Assembly: GCF_904846215.1 (NCBI RefSeq)
Contig: NZ_CAJGZK010000004.1
Location: forward strand, 62,001 to 126,000
DNA from: Psychrobacter glacincola
Lineage (GTDB): Bacteria; Pseudomonadota; Gammaproteobacteria; Pseudomonadales; Moraxellaceae
Reading direction: 5' to 3'
DNA: 64,000 nucleotides
Position 1 is the stretch's first letter; every line of letters begins with the position of its first letter. A program made the translations under genes and the position numbers. The notes under the pieces are model-generated. The model was given only the letters and a program-made list of their open reading frames with translations, searched no databases and was not told where the DNA came from. Shown in pieces: positions 1 through 7,917 of this stretch.

Positions 1-739
1 CCTCACTGTTTTCGACCAATATTGCGGTAGCGCTTTTTTTCAGAACTGCCCACTGCTCGTCATCAACATAAATGCCTTCTTTCCATGCCCGCTGATGGGT
101 TGCATACAGCTCATCTGTTGATACTTTATAATCAAAGTGCTGAATATCCTGTTCAATATCAAAGTTGGCTGTTGATAGCTCAATGACCATGTCATTGGTA
201 TTGGTATTGGTATTGGTATTGGTATCGGTATCGGTATCGGTATTATAGTTAGCCTGCGCCTCATTAAAAAAATACAGATCAGGATAAACAAACCTTTTAT
301 CTAATGTAAATATCGTATGTTTGGGTGCGCTGCCATTGTCCCATTTAGCCAAACAAGCGATGCCTTTTGCCGCCAGTTTTGCAAGCTCACTATAAGCCAG
401 CCAGCGGTTATGACAATTTTGCAAATATACTTTAAAATGATCGCGACTGCCCATCTTTTCAATCACATAATCCATCACTGCGGGTAGATGACAGACCAAA
501 CTGCTCCCATGCAAGTCTAATCTGACTTCACCCTCGCCTTGATAGATGATATCAATCGCAACATCACGCTCAGACAAAATAAAAGGACTGGCATTATTGA
601 AATGCAAAATACCATTTAGACCAGCCATTTGTAGCTCAGCTACCATGGAAGCAATAAGGTCAGCTTCACCTACTTCACGTTGCATGCCCAAAAAAGCTTT
701 ATTCACCATGGTCACTATTTCATTATGCGATACGATCAT
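1..739 (-). CDS. Uncharacterised protein, DUF3726-like (3' end outside window)
   Basis: The frame is open from an ATG at 739 to the window edge, giving at least 246 residues without a stop. A good ribosome binding site (GAGAGGTAA) lies just upstream. The N-terminus (SHNEIVTMVNKAF..., then ..MVAELQMAGLNGIL) recalls DUF3726 proteins, which start with a similar SLNE...KAARG pattern, but I cannot confirm that family. Residues about 166-181 are a low-complexity Asp-Thr/Asn-Thr stretch encoded by a hexanucleotide repeat. The start overlaps the stop of the upstream gene by 17 bp, so the two are probably cotranslated. Function unknown; the context suggests a catabolic operon. Confidence 0.75.
   Translation of the reverse strand, partial: MIVSHNEIVTMVNKAFLGMQREVGEADLIASMVAELQMAGLNGILHFNNASPFILSERDVAIDIIYQGEGEVRLDLHGSSLVCHLPAVMDYVIEKMGSRDHFKVYLQNCHNRWLAYSELAKLAAKGIACLAKWDNGSAPKHTIFTLDKRFVYPDLYFFNEAQANYNTDTDTDTNTNTNTNTNDMVIELSTANFDIEQDIQHFDYKVSTDELYATHQRAWKEGIYVDDEQWAVLKKSATAILVENSE
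197..244 (-). repeat. In-frame hexanucleotide microsatellite
   Basis: Eight contiguous hexamers on the plus strand: four GGTATT, three GGTATC and one GGTATT. On the coding (minus) strand they are read as alternating Asn/Asp-Thr codons. The unit is a multiple of three, so slippage would change protein length without breaking the frame. Confidence 0.95.
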
Positions 740-2513
740 GGGTTACCTCTCTTTCTGATACAGATAAATCCGGTAATAAAGGAAACAGCCACTCATCGCT
801 GTGTACTTCGGCAAACAAAGGCGCACCTTGGAATAGCGTGACACGCACCCAGCGATCTGATCTTGGATCGAACTTGGTCGCGCCAAACATAGACAATTTA
901 CAACGTAACAAATGCATTGGTAATGCCGTCTTTTGCAGCACATTAATCTGAATATCGCCCATCTTTTTATGCCCCATTGTCCAGACGCGCCGAGCAATTG
1001 AGCGATACTTTGGTTGTTTTAAGATAAATTCTGATAACAGTTGCTGTGGATCCGCTTGTTGTAATGCCAGATATAATGTATTCGCCTGCCTACCAATATC
1101 TAATAGGAACTCCTTATCATCACCACGCTCTTGTCCGCGCACACCCATTCTTGGCTCTTCTTTATCTTCTGAGCGATACCAGAACCAATAGACATTATCT
1201 TCTGCCTCAAAATCAATACTGATCGCCCACTGATAACGCGCTTCTAATACGTCAATCAAATCTTGCACGACTTTGCCGCTAGGTAGTGACATAGTTTCAT
1301 CAGCATTGGCTTGCCCTGCAAACACATCAACAAGCTCAGGATACAGCTCCATCAGGCAAGAAGTAATGACCTCTTGGCTCTCAAAACTAAGGTGTGCCTG
1401 ACGCTGTAAAAAATCAGCCCACGTAACGCATCCTTCAATCTCGCTCATAAAGTTATTTTGTAGCTTATTCAGCTCATCAACGACGGTACTATTCAATAGA
1501 ATTTGCGGCTCATTGATAGTCACCACTTCAGAGAAATGCTGGATAGCGCGCTTTATTAAATTTGAGAGCTGCTGGATTTTATTATTGTTATTGTTGTTAT
1601 TGTCATTGTCATTGTCATTGTTATTGCTGTTATTGTCATCTTCAATATCACAGACCAACACCGCTTGTAGCGCCCCTTCACGAGCACTCAGCCATTGATC
1701 AACGACACAAGGATGATTGATCAAATAAGGCGCCATGCCAAGACCAGTCGCATTACCTATGCCCAGATACCGCTTAATCTCCGGATGCAAGCTGGCCGCT
1801 TTAGCGCCACCCTTTTTTTGAGCCAAATAATCGACCCAATCAAGGCTAAACTCTCGAATGAGATACACCGCACACATCTGGGCTCGAAAAGATTGATTAA
1901 AATCCTCGCTGTGATCCAGCGGTTTAAAGTCATAAATACCGAATTTACCGTTGCCATAAACTGCTGTAGTACGCAGGATATAACCCACTTGCGCCAGTAC
2001 GTCCAAATCAGGCTGCTGACCTTTAGCTAAGGATGAGACGATATGGTCAAAGACCCGCACGCTTTTATTTGCACGTGCCAGCACCATTACCATGTTGGAG
2101 TTACGACCCGCTTCTTGCAATGGCACATTGGCTTTTAGATTGGCAAGTAGCTCGTCCCCTATTTCGCCATAGACGAGGGCAAATGTGACATCCCATTTTT
2201 GCGCAATGACGCGATCGTTACGCTCTTCATCGGCAATCTGATTGCAAAACACCACCAGATGATAAACATGCTCAGGGGTTTGCAAGCGATAAATGACCTG
2301 TCCGTAGCCGTCGTTATCTAAATCCCATAGGTGCTTGCTTAATGTCCAATGCTCTTTGTCGATTTTACGCAATAACGTACGCACGAAGCTGATACGCGTT
2401 TGGTGCATGGCACCCAGTCGTTCAGAATGCATCACCACGTCGGGTGTACGGAAGCTGACTGCATCTAGCTTATCGTTGCTTGTGTCACCATTGATTAGTA
2501 GGCTATGTTCCAT
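723..2513 (-). CDS. Uncharacterised 596-aa protein of a catabolic cluster
   Basis: A long single ORF with a good ribosome binding site (AAGGTGA, 7 nt before ATG). I do not recognise a named domain. The first 250 residues look well ordered and soluble (for example SFRTPDVVMHSERLGAMHQT and TTAVYGNGKFGIYDFK); there is no signal peptide or membrane helix. Residues about 292-312 are an Asn/Asp-rich tract (DDNNSNNNDNDND...) encoded by an ATT/GTT/GTC trinucleotide-like repeat, probably a disordered linker between an N-terminal and a C-terminal domain. It is cotranscribed with the following gene, which it overlaps by 17 bp. A strong inverted repeat lies about 50-90 bp upstream of its start. The neighbours (BCCT transporter, M19 dipeptidase, aldehyde dehydrogenase) suggest a role in using an imported nitrogen compound, but this is inference only. 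Confidence 0.85.
   Translation of the reverse strand: MEHSLLINGDTSNDKLDAVSFRTPDVVMHSERLGAMHQTRISFVRTLLRKIDKEHWTLSKHLWDLDNDGYGQVIYRLQTPEHVYHLVVFCNQIADEERNDRVIAQKWDVTFALVYGEIGDELLANLKANVPLQEAGRNSNMVMVLARANKSVRVFDHIVSSLAKGQQPDLDVLAQVGYILRTTAVYGNGKFGIYDFKPLDHSEDFNQSFRAQMCAVYLIREFSLDWVDYLAQKKGGAKAASLHPEIKRYLGIGNATGLGMAPYLINHPCVVDQWLSAREGALQAVLVCDIEDDNNSNNNDNDNDNNNNNNNKIQQLSNLIKRAIQHFSEVVTINEPQILLNSTVVDELNKLQNNFMSEIEGCVTWADFLQRQAHLSFESQEVITSCLMELYPELVDVFAGQANADETMSLPSGKVVQDLIDVLEARYQWAISIDFEAEDNVYWFWYRSEDKEEPRMGVRGQERGDDKEFLLDIGRQANTLYLALQQADPQQLLSEFILKQPKYRSIARRVWTMGHKKMGDIQINVLQKTALPMHLLRCKLSMFGATKFDPRSDRWVRVTLFQGAPLFAEVHSDEWLFPLLPDLSVSEREVTHDRIA
1577..1640 (-). repeat. Asn/Asp-coding low-complexity repeat
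   Basis: Runs of ATT, GTT and GTC triplets on the plus strand encode a mostly Asn/Asp tract in the 596-aa protein. It is imperfect and in frame. The adjacent downstream gene has its own, different microsatellite at 197-244. Confidence 0.9.
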
Positions 2514-2560
2514 ATAACGATCACCTTAAATAATAGATTAAACCAGCAACTCATTTGATA

Positions 2561-2599
2561 CTTGTATACTGACGTCAGCTGACAACGTCAATATACAAG
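2561..2599. promoter_or_regulatory. 15-bp inverted repeat, candidate operator
   Basis: Left arm CTTGTATACTGACGT at 2561-2575 and right arm ACGTCAATATACAAG at 2585-2599 pair at 14 of 15 positions across a 9-bp spacer. It sits just upstream of the 596-aa gene start at 2513. There is no T-tract, so a terminator is unlikely. The TTGTATAC half resembles sites bound by some GntR-family regulators; no such regulator is in this window. Confidence 0.6.
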
Positions 2600-2627
2600 C
2601 AAGGTGTTGGCTATAGTAATAACTCAC

Positions 2628-4320
2628 TCAGTCGATTTTTTTGACCGTTGTTTCTTTAGCAAGCTTTTCCTCAGCGATTCGATGATCGGTCTCAACTCGG
2701 TTAGGACGATAAAGGTCTTGATCTCGCGCCATTTGCTGAGCAATTTTGGGTCCGTTCCATAACGACGGCAGAAGAACAAAGGACACCGGAACAGCAGTAA
2801 TCACGATAAAGGATTGCAAAGCGGTCACCCCGCCTGAACCAAGCGATATCAAAACGATAGCCGTAACCCCCATCATAACGCCCCAAAAGCTACGAATCAT
2901 AGCGTTTGGTTCGTGCTCGCCACTGATAACGACACTGATGGTATAGGTCATCGAGTCGCCTGTAGTCACGATAAAGATCATGGTCAAAACAATAAACAAT
3001 AAACAATAACGAGGTAATTAATGGAAATGGTAGCTGCTGAGTGATGGCAAGCAGTGCGCCAGGAAGATTAAAGCCTTCAAATGCGGTACTGACACTACCA
3101 GGGTTAGCAATCTCAAATGCAAGACCCGAACCACCGATGACTGTGAACCAAAAGCAGGTAACCAATGGAGCAATGATACAAACCGTCGTAATCAATTGGC
3201 GAATAGTGCGACCACGAGAGATACGGGCAATAAAGATAGCCATCATCGGACCATAACCTAAGAACCAGCCCCAAAAGAATACCGTCCAGCCACCAAGCCA
3301 CCCTTCATCACCGCGATATGTTGCCATCGGGATAAAGTTTTGCACCATAGTGCCAACACCTTGTATGTAACCATTAACAATAAATTTGGTAGGACCAAAC
3401 ATCAGAATAAAGACCATCAGACCAAAGGCTAATATGACATTAAAACGACTAAGCAGCTGCATACCTCGAGCAAGGCCACTGATCGCTGAAATGGTGTATA
3501 GAACAATAGCAAATATAATAATAATAAGCTGAGTGACAAAAGTATCAGGAATACCAAATAGCGTGTTGAGCGCATAGCTGGTTTGTAGACCCAAAAAGCC
3601 AATAGGACCGATCGTACCGGCGGCAACGGCGATAATGCAGCAAGCATCAATAATCGCTCCGGTATGACCTGTGAGCACACGGTCACCAAACACAGGATAT
3701 AGCAGCGTACGCGGCTTAAGTGGCAAGCCTTTATCATAATGCAGATGCATCACTACAATAGCAGTCAAGCTACCGACAATCGACCAAGCCAAAAAACCCC
3801 AATGCATAAAGGATTGCGACAATGCGTTAATAGCGCGTTGTTGTATATCAGCGGATTCACCATACAAGGGCGGTGCCGACACAAAATGGGCAATAGGTTC
3901 AGCAGCAGCCCAAAAGACGCCACCACCTGCAAGTAGCGTACAAAACAGAATGGCCATCCACTTAAAGGCATCCATTTCAGGCTTAGGCAGATTACCTAAA
4001 ATAACTTGCCCAGTGCGCCCTGCAGCGACCGCCAAAGCAATCACAAAAGTAGCTAACAATAATATTTGCCAAAACGGACCAAAGATCTTAGCCGACCAAA
4101 CAAAGCCTGCATTAACGATGGTAGCCAGCTGTGCCTCAGCAAAGATTGCCATAAGTACAAAAGCAATAATAAAGCCGCCGCTGTACCAAAATGCGGGGTT
4201 TTTGAGTCCTAAAGTATCGGTAGAACTTTGTACCTGCGTTAAATTATCCGCTATCTTATCGGCTTCGTGAGAGCGTCCTTGCTCATGTCGCTTACTGTTA
4301 AATCCTTTTAAATCAGCCAT
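2628..4320 (-). pseudogene. BCCT-family transporter, disrupted by a 7-bp duplication
   Basis: The 5' frame (4320 down to about 3000) encodes 442 good residues of a betaine/choline/carnitine (BCCT) transporter with many membrane helices, a conserved MHWGFLAWSIV segment and the family signature region FFWGWFLGYGPMMAIFIAR. It then runs out of frame into a 34-residue junk tail. The rest of the protein (LTMIFIVTTGDSMTYTISVV... to a stop at 2628) continues in another frame. The switch falls on a tandem 7-mer at 2990-3010. Removing one 7-bp unit restores a continuous reading of about 561 residues, a normal BCCT length. As written the gene is broken. It could be a true pseudogene, a phase-variable gene or an assembly error. 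The family imports quaternary ammonium compounds driven by Na+ or H+. Confidence 0.88.
2990..3010 (-). repeat. 7-bp tandem repeat causing the BCCT frameshift
   Basis: Plus strand reads CAATAAA at 2990-2996, CAATAAA at 2997-3003, then CAATAAC at 3004-3010. Deleting one unit restores the transporter reading SLLFIVLTMIFIVTTGDS. Confidence 0.92.
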
Positions 4321-4390
4321 GATGTGATTCCATATGATAATGTTGCGTCATTTAAATTGGCGTTTTATCTAAACCGTCTTACCTATCTAT

Positions 4391-4439
4391 ACTTTAATGA
4401 TGGACTTTAATGATTGACTTTAATGCTTGTTACTTTAAG
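4391..4439. repeat. 13-bp period direct repeats upstream of BCCT gene
   Basis: ACTTTAATG occurs at 4391, 4404 and 4417, exactly 13 bp apart, with a fourth partial copy ACTTTAAG at 4432. The array is 70-120 bp upstream of the BCCT start codon, a position suited to protein binding, or it may be simple tandem duplication. Confidence 0.7.
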
Positions 4440-4462
4440 TTTTAGCCAGTCTTTCAGAAAGC

Positions 4463-4607
4463 TATAGTCAGTCCTAAATAAAAGAAATACAAATATTATC
4501 AATCAATACTGGGATTAATTTTTCTTGCTTGCTGTGCCTATGCAGACAGAGGCTGCGAATAAGGAACCTCAGTAGTTCTGTACTCTTTTAAAAGTGGATC
4601 AACTATA
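4463..4607. repeat. Dispersed hairpin element, copy 1 (type A)
   Basis: Bounded by TATAGT at 4463 and ACTATA at 4602-4607, about 145 bp. It has the core CTTGCTTGCTGTGCC...CAGACAGAGGCTGCG and type-A flanks (CCTAAATAAAAGAAATAC; CTTTTAAAAGTGGATCAAC). Inverted arms beginning TACTGGGATTAA and ending CTCAGTAG surround the core. No ORF. It fills most of the gap between the BCCT and dipeptidase genes. Confidence 0.9.
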
Positions 4608-4623
4608 TCTAGGTGCCTAGCAT

Positions 4624-5613
4624 TTATACTAAAGGCTGAATGCCACTCTCAAGAAAATCAAACCAGTTTTGTCCAATGATTTTTCCAGCGTCTGTATCAT
4701 CAAAACCATGTTTTAGTAGACCGTTATAAATATTCTCCATTCCGTCCTTGCCTGCAAACCATGGCAAAGTATCCGGCCAACCAGAATTGTTGGCATTGCC
4801 CTCGCCATAATCCATCGCCTTTGACCAGCGTCCATTGCGCATCCATTCAAGCACCGCTTGCGGCTGGTTTAGGCACAAGTCACTGCCAATGGCCAAATGC
4901 TCAGTACCGTATTTATCGGCACAATCAGCAATCATGCTGCAAAAATCATTGAGCGTGCACGCGCTACCATTCGGCAAATGAAATGGATATAAGCTAAAAC
5001 CCAACAGCCCGCCCGCTTTGGTTAAGGCACTAATGACCGCATCAGATTTATTACGTAGCGCATCGTGTGCAGCAGTTGGATTGGCATGACTGATACAAAT
5101 GGGACGGCTCGATATCTCGATGGCCTCAAGCGTTGATTGCTCTGCGCTGTGCGACATATCGATAATCATTCCAACCCGATTCATCTCTGCTATCGCTTGC
5201 TGACCAAAGCGCGTAATACCACTGTCATTGTTCTCGTAACAACCCGTTGCTAGTAAGCTTTGGTTATTATAAGTCAGCTGCATGATCAGTAGTCCTAAAC
5301 GGCGCATCACGCTGATCAGACCAATCTCATCATCAATCGGTGAACAATTTTGCGCGCCAAAAAGGATACCAACTTTACCTTGCTGCTTTGCCATTTTAAT
5401 ATCTTCAACACAATACACAGGCAATATCAAATCGCTATTTTGCTCAAAGCGTGCATGCCATTCTGCAAAGCGCGTCATCGTCTGCCGCGAATCCTCGTGA
5501 TAAACCAAGGTGGCATGTACCGCATTGATACCGCTGGCTTGCAGCATTTTGAAATAGTCACGGTCCCAGTTGCTATACTGTAAGCCGTCAATGACGATAT
5601 GGTCTTGATACAT
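4624..5613 (-). CDS. M19-family (membrane dipeptidase-like) metallopeptidase
   Basis: 329 residues with the amidohydrolase-type barrel features of family M19: a metal-binding region MIIDMSHS (about 149-156), CISHANPTAAHD (about 173-184), and GSDLCLNQP near the C-terminus. The ribosome binding site is AAGGA, 8 nt before ATG. There is no signal peptide, so it is cytoplasmic. Similar M19 proteins accompany bacterial glycine-betaine catabolic genes and often act on small amides or remain unassigned. Here it lies between a BCCT transporter and an aldehyde dehydrogenase, suggesting hydrolysis of an imported compound rather than cell-wall dipeptides. Substrate unknown. Confidence 0.88.
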   Translation of the reverse strand: MYQDHIVIDGLQYSNWDRDYFKMLQASGINAVHATLVYHEDSRQTMTRFAEWHARFEQNSDLILPVYCVEDIKMAKQQGKVGILFGAQNCSPIDDEIGLISVMRRLGLLIMQLTYNNQSLLATGCYENNDSGITRFGQQAIAEMNRVGMIIDMSHSAEQSTLEAIEISSRPICISHANPTAAHDALRNKSDAVISALTKAGGLLGFSLYPFHLPNGSACTLNDFCSMIADCADKYGTEHLAIGSDLCLNQPQAVLEWMRNGRWSKAMDYGEGNANNSGWPDTLPWFAGKDGMENIYNGLLKHGFDDTDAGKIIGQNWFDFLESGIQPLV

Positions 5614-5639
5614 TTTTTATTCCTTTTATACTTTATAGA

Positions 5640-5788
5640 TATAGTCAGTACTAAATAAAATAGAGTTATAAATATTTTCGTATAGCTGGTAAAAATTTTT
5701 CTTGCTTGCTGTGTGGCTACGCCACTCCAGAGGCTTCGAAAATTTCTCCCAGCCATACTGTAACAATCTTAAATCTGCCTTAACTACA
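5640..5788. repeat. Dispersed hairpin element, copy 2 (divergent)
   Basis: Starts TATAGTCAGTACTAAATAAAA and ends near CTACATC. The core CTTGCTTGCTGTG is kept but the middle reads TGGCTACGCCACTCCAGAGGC. Arms AGCTGGTAAAAATTTTT and AAAATTTCTCCCAGC still pair, with a sequence different from the other copies. It lies between the dipeptidase and aldehyde dehydrogenase genes. Confidence 0.85.
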
Positions 5789-5817
5789 TCTCTAAACACT
5801 TTCTAAAACAGCAACGA

Positions 5818-7293
5818 TTAATACGCTTTTTGATAAGCCGTTTTGACAATGGTATAAAACTCTTTGGCATACGAACCCTGCTCGCGTGGACCGAAGCTGG
5901 ACTGTTTACGACCACCAAATGGCACATGATAATCGGTACCAGCAGTTGCCAAATTAACCATGACGCAACCTGCTTGTACTTGCTCTTTGAACATCGCGCT
6001 ATTACGTAAGCTTTGGGTAATAATGCCGCCAGTTAGACCAAAGCGAGTATCGTTGGTCATCGCAATCGCTTCTTCTAAACTGCTAACGCGCATGACACAA
6101 GCTAATGGCGCAAACACCTCTTCTTGGTTGATATCCCAGCTGTTATCGGTCTCGGTAAACAAGGTTGGCGACATATAATAGCCATCATGTGGCATATCTA
6201 AACGCTCGCCACCAAAGGCTAAATTGGCACCGGCTTGCTTGGCTTTTTCAATCCAGTCTAGGTTAGAAGCAAGTTGCTTATCATCAACCACAGGACCCAT
6301 AAAGATACCTTCATCAAGCGCATGACCAACTTTTAGGGTTTTCATTTTTGCGATGACACCATCGACGAAAGCATCATGAATACCATCCATGACAATCAAG
6401 CGTGAAGATGCCGTACATTTTTGTCCTGAACCGCCAAACGCACCTGCGACCGCAGCATCAATAGCGACTTGTAAATCAGCATCATCAGCGATGACCAAAG
6501 CATTCTTACTACCCATCTCCAGCTGGCAACGGACAAAGTTTGGTGCGGTTGCCGCAGCTACTTTACGACCGGTTGGCACAGAACCTGTGAAGCTGACCGC
6601 ATCGATATCTTTTGAATGAATGAGCGCATCGCCGACTGATGAGCCGCCGCCCAATACTAAGTTAAATGTCCCTTCAGGCAACCCTTGACGGTGAATGATT
6701 TCAGCTAATGCTACCGCACTGGCTGGTGTTAAATTGGCAGGCTTCCAAATGACGCTATTGCCAAATGCTAAGGCTGGGGCGATTTTCCACACAGCAGTTG
6801 CGGTTGGGAAGTTCCAAGGAGAGATAATGGCGACGACGCCGACTGCCTCACGAGTCACTTCCACTTTGACCCCTGGACGTACTGAATCCGCAGTATCGCC
6901 CATTTGGCGTAATACTTCAGCGGCGTAATAATGAAAGAACTGACCTGCACGATAAATCTCACCGCGACCCTCAAGAAAGGGCTTGCCTTCTTCACGTGAC
7001 AACAAAGTACCTAATTCATCGCAGCGGGCAATCATTTCATCGCCAATCGCCTGCAGAATCGATTGCTTCTTCTCTAACGGCGTTGCCTCCCACTTTGGCT
7101 GCGCTTGGCGGGCAGCAGCAATAGCATCCTTAACTTGATCGCTACTGGCTTGGGCGAACTCGCCGATAGTTTCAGTGATATCAGAGGGATTAATATTAGT
7201 AATGGTATCGCTACCCGCTTGCCATTCACCATTGATATAAAGGGATTGCTGTGGGTCTTGCTGTGATACTTTGTGTATGTTTTGAGCTGACAT
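5818..7293 (-). CDS. Aldehyde dehydrogenase, 2-oxoglutarate-semialdehyde-type
   Basis: 491 residues, full length for an NAD(P)+-dependent aldehyde dehydrogenase. Visible motifs are SPWNFPTATAVWKIAPAL (about 158-175), FTGSVPTGRKVA, LEMGSKNALVI with the catalytic-base Glu, and the catalytic Cys in GGSGQKCTASSRLIV (about 290-304). The CTASSRLIV context and the overall spelling resemble 2-oxoglutarate-semialdehyde dehydrogenases of hydroxyproline and sugar-acid pathways more than betaine-aldehyde dehydrogenases. Ribosome binding site GAGGA before ATG. It is followed by the dipeptidase gene and preceded by a RidA-like gene, so probably part of one catabolic unit. Confidence 0.88.
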   Translation of the reverse strand: MSAQNIHKVSQQDPQQSLYINGEWQAGSDTITNINPSDITETIGEFAQASSDQVKDAIAAARQAQPKWEATPLEKKQSILQAIGDEMIARCDELGTLLSREEGKPFLEGRGEIYRAGQFFHYYAAEVLRQMGDTADSVRPGVKVEVTREAVGVVAIISPWNFPTATAVWKIAPALAFGNSVIWKPANLTPASAVALAEIIHRQGLPEGTFNLVLGGGSSVGDALIHSKDIDAVSFTGSVPTGRKVAAATAPNFVRCQLEMGSKNALVIADDADLQVAIDAAVAGAFGGSGQKCTASSRLIVMDGIHDAFVDGVIAKMKTLKVGHALDEGIFMGPVVDDKQLASNLDWIEKAKQAGANLAFGGERLDMPHDGYYMSPTLFTETDNSWDINQEEVFAPLACVMRVSSLEEAIAMTNDTRFGLTGGIITQSLRNSAMFKEQVQAGCVMVNLATAGTDYHVPFGGRKQSSFGPREQGSYAKEFYTIVKTAYQKAY

Positions 7294-7357
7294 AGTGGCG
7301 TCCTCAGTTTATTAAAATTCAAATGATTGAAAGCGTTGTATAAATATAGTGGAAAAA

Positions 7358-7747
7358 CTATGGTACGTTTGCATAAACGACTAGCTCAACCAACATCTCT
7401 TCACGAGCAAGTCCTGCTATCACTAACGCTGCACGATTTGGGTATGGTGCTGCAAAGTACTGCGCATAGACTTGATTGACCGTTTTTAGATATTCACGAT
7501 CAGTAACATAAATGAGTACCTGTAAGACTGAGTCCATGCCTACATTGGCACATTCTAAAGTATGCTTTAAATTATCAAGGGTTTGCCGAGTTTGGGCTTC
7601 GATACCACCTGCGACCACATCACCGTTTTCATCAATAGGAATTTGCGCGGTGTATAATGTGCCATTACTTGTAATCGCCCATTCAAGAGGTGCTTTTGAG
7701 GCATAAAGTGAAGTCTGAACCGCTTGTTTGGTTGAGGGAGTCGTCAT
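7358..7747 (-). CDS. RidA/YjgF-family protein
   Basis: 129 residues from the chosen ATG at 7747; the usual length is about 128. A TTG start 33 bp upstream is possible but less likely because AAAGGA is well placed for 7747. The family signature region is present: PNRAALVIAGLAREEMLVEL, including the Arg that in RidA binds the carboxylate of enamine/imine substrates, and the following Glu. Family members deaminate reactive enamines or imines from PLP or amino-acid oxidase chemistry. It lies 64 bp upstream of the aldehyde dehydrogenase and is divergent from a LysR gene that probably controls it. Confidence 0.9.
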   Translation of the reverse strand: MTTPSTKQAVQTSLYASKAPLEWAITSNGTLYTAQIPIDENGDVVAGGIEAQTRQTLDNLKHTLECANVGMDSVLQVLIYVTDREYLKTVNQVYAQYFAAPYPNRAALVIAGLAREEMLVELVVYANVP

Positions 7748-7846
7748 ATCGTCATATCCTTTGAATGAATGGTTTGGCAATTTCTGTGTTATTGATTATC
7801 CTACGCAATAAATAATGACAAATCTAACTAATTAAATGTTAAATAT

Positions 7847-7863
7847 GATAGATTTAATCTATC
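7847..7863. promoter_or_regulatory. Candidate LysR-type operator
   Basis: The near-palindrome GATAGATTTAATCTATC contains an ATAG-N7-CTAT (T-N11-A type) LysR box. It lies in the 170-bp divergent gap between ridA and lysR, the usual place for LysR autoregulation and target control. Confidence 0.55.
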
Positions 7864-7917
7864 GCTATAATGAATAGCTTCTGATCAACGGCAGCAAGCA
7901 CAAAGGCACTAACGATT

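Noticed and set aside
40..291. Minus-strand ORF with an Ile-Pro repeat
   Set aside because: It is the hexanucleotide repeat of the DUF3726-like gene read in a wrong frame.
1513..1698. Plus-strand ORF with a Leu/Ser-rich stretch that looks like a membrane helix
   Set aside because: Antisense reading of the Asn/Asp repeat in the 596-aa gene; no start signal.
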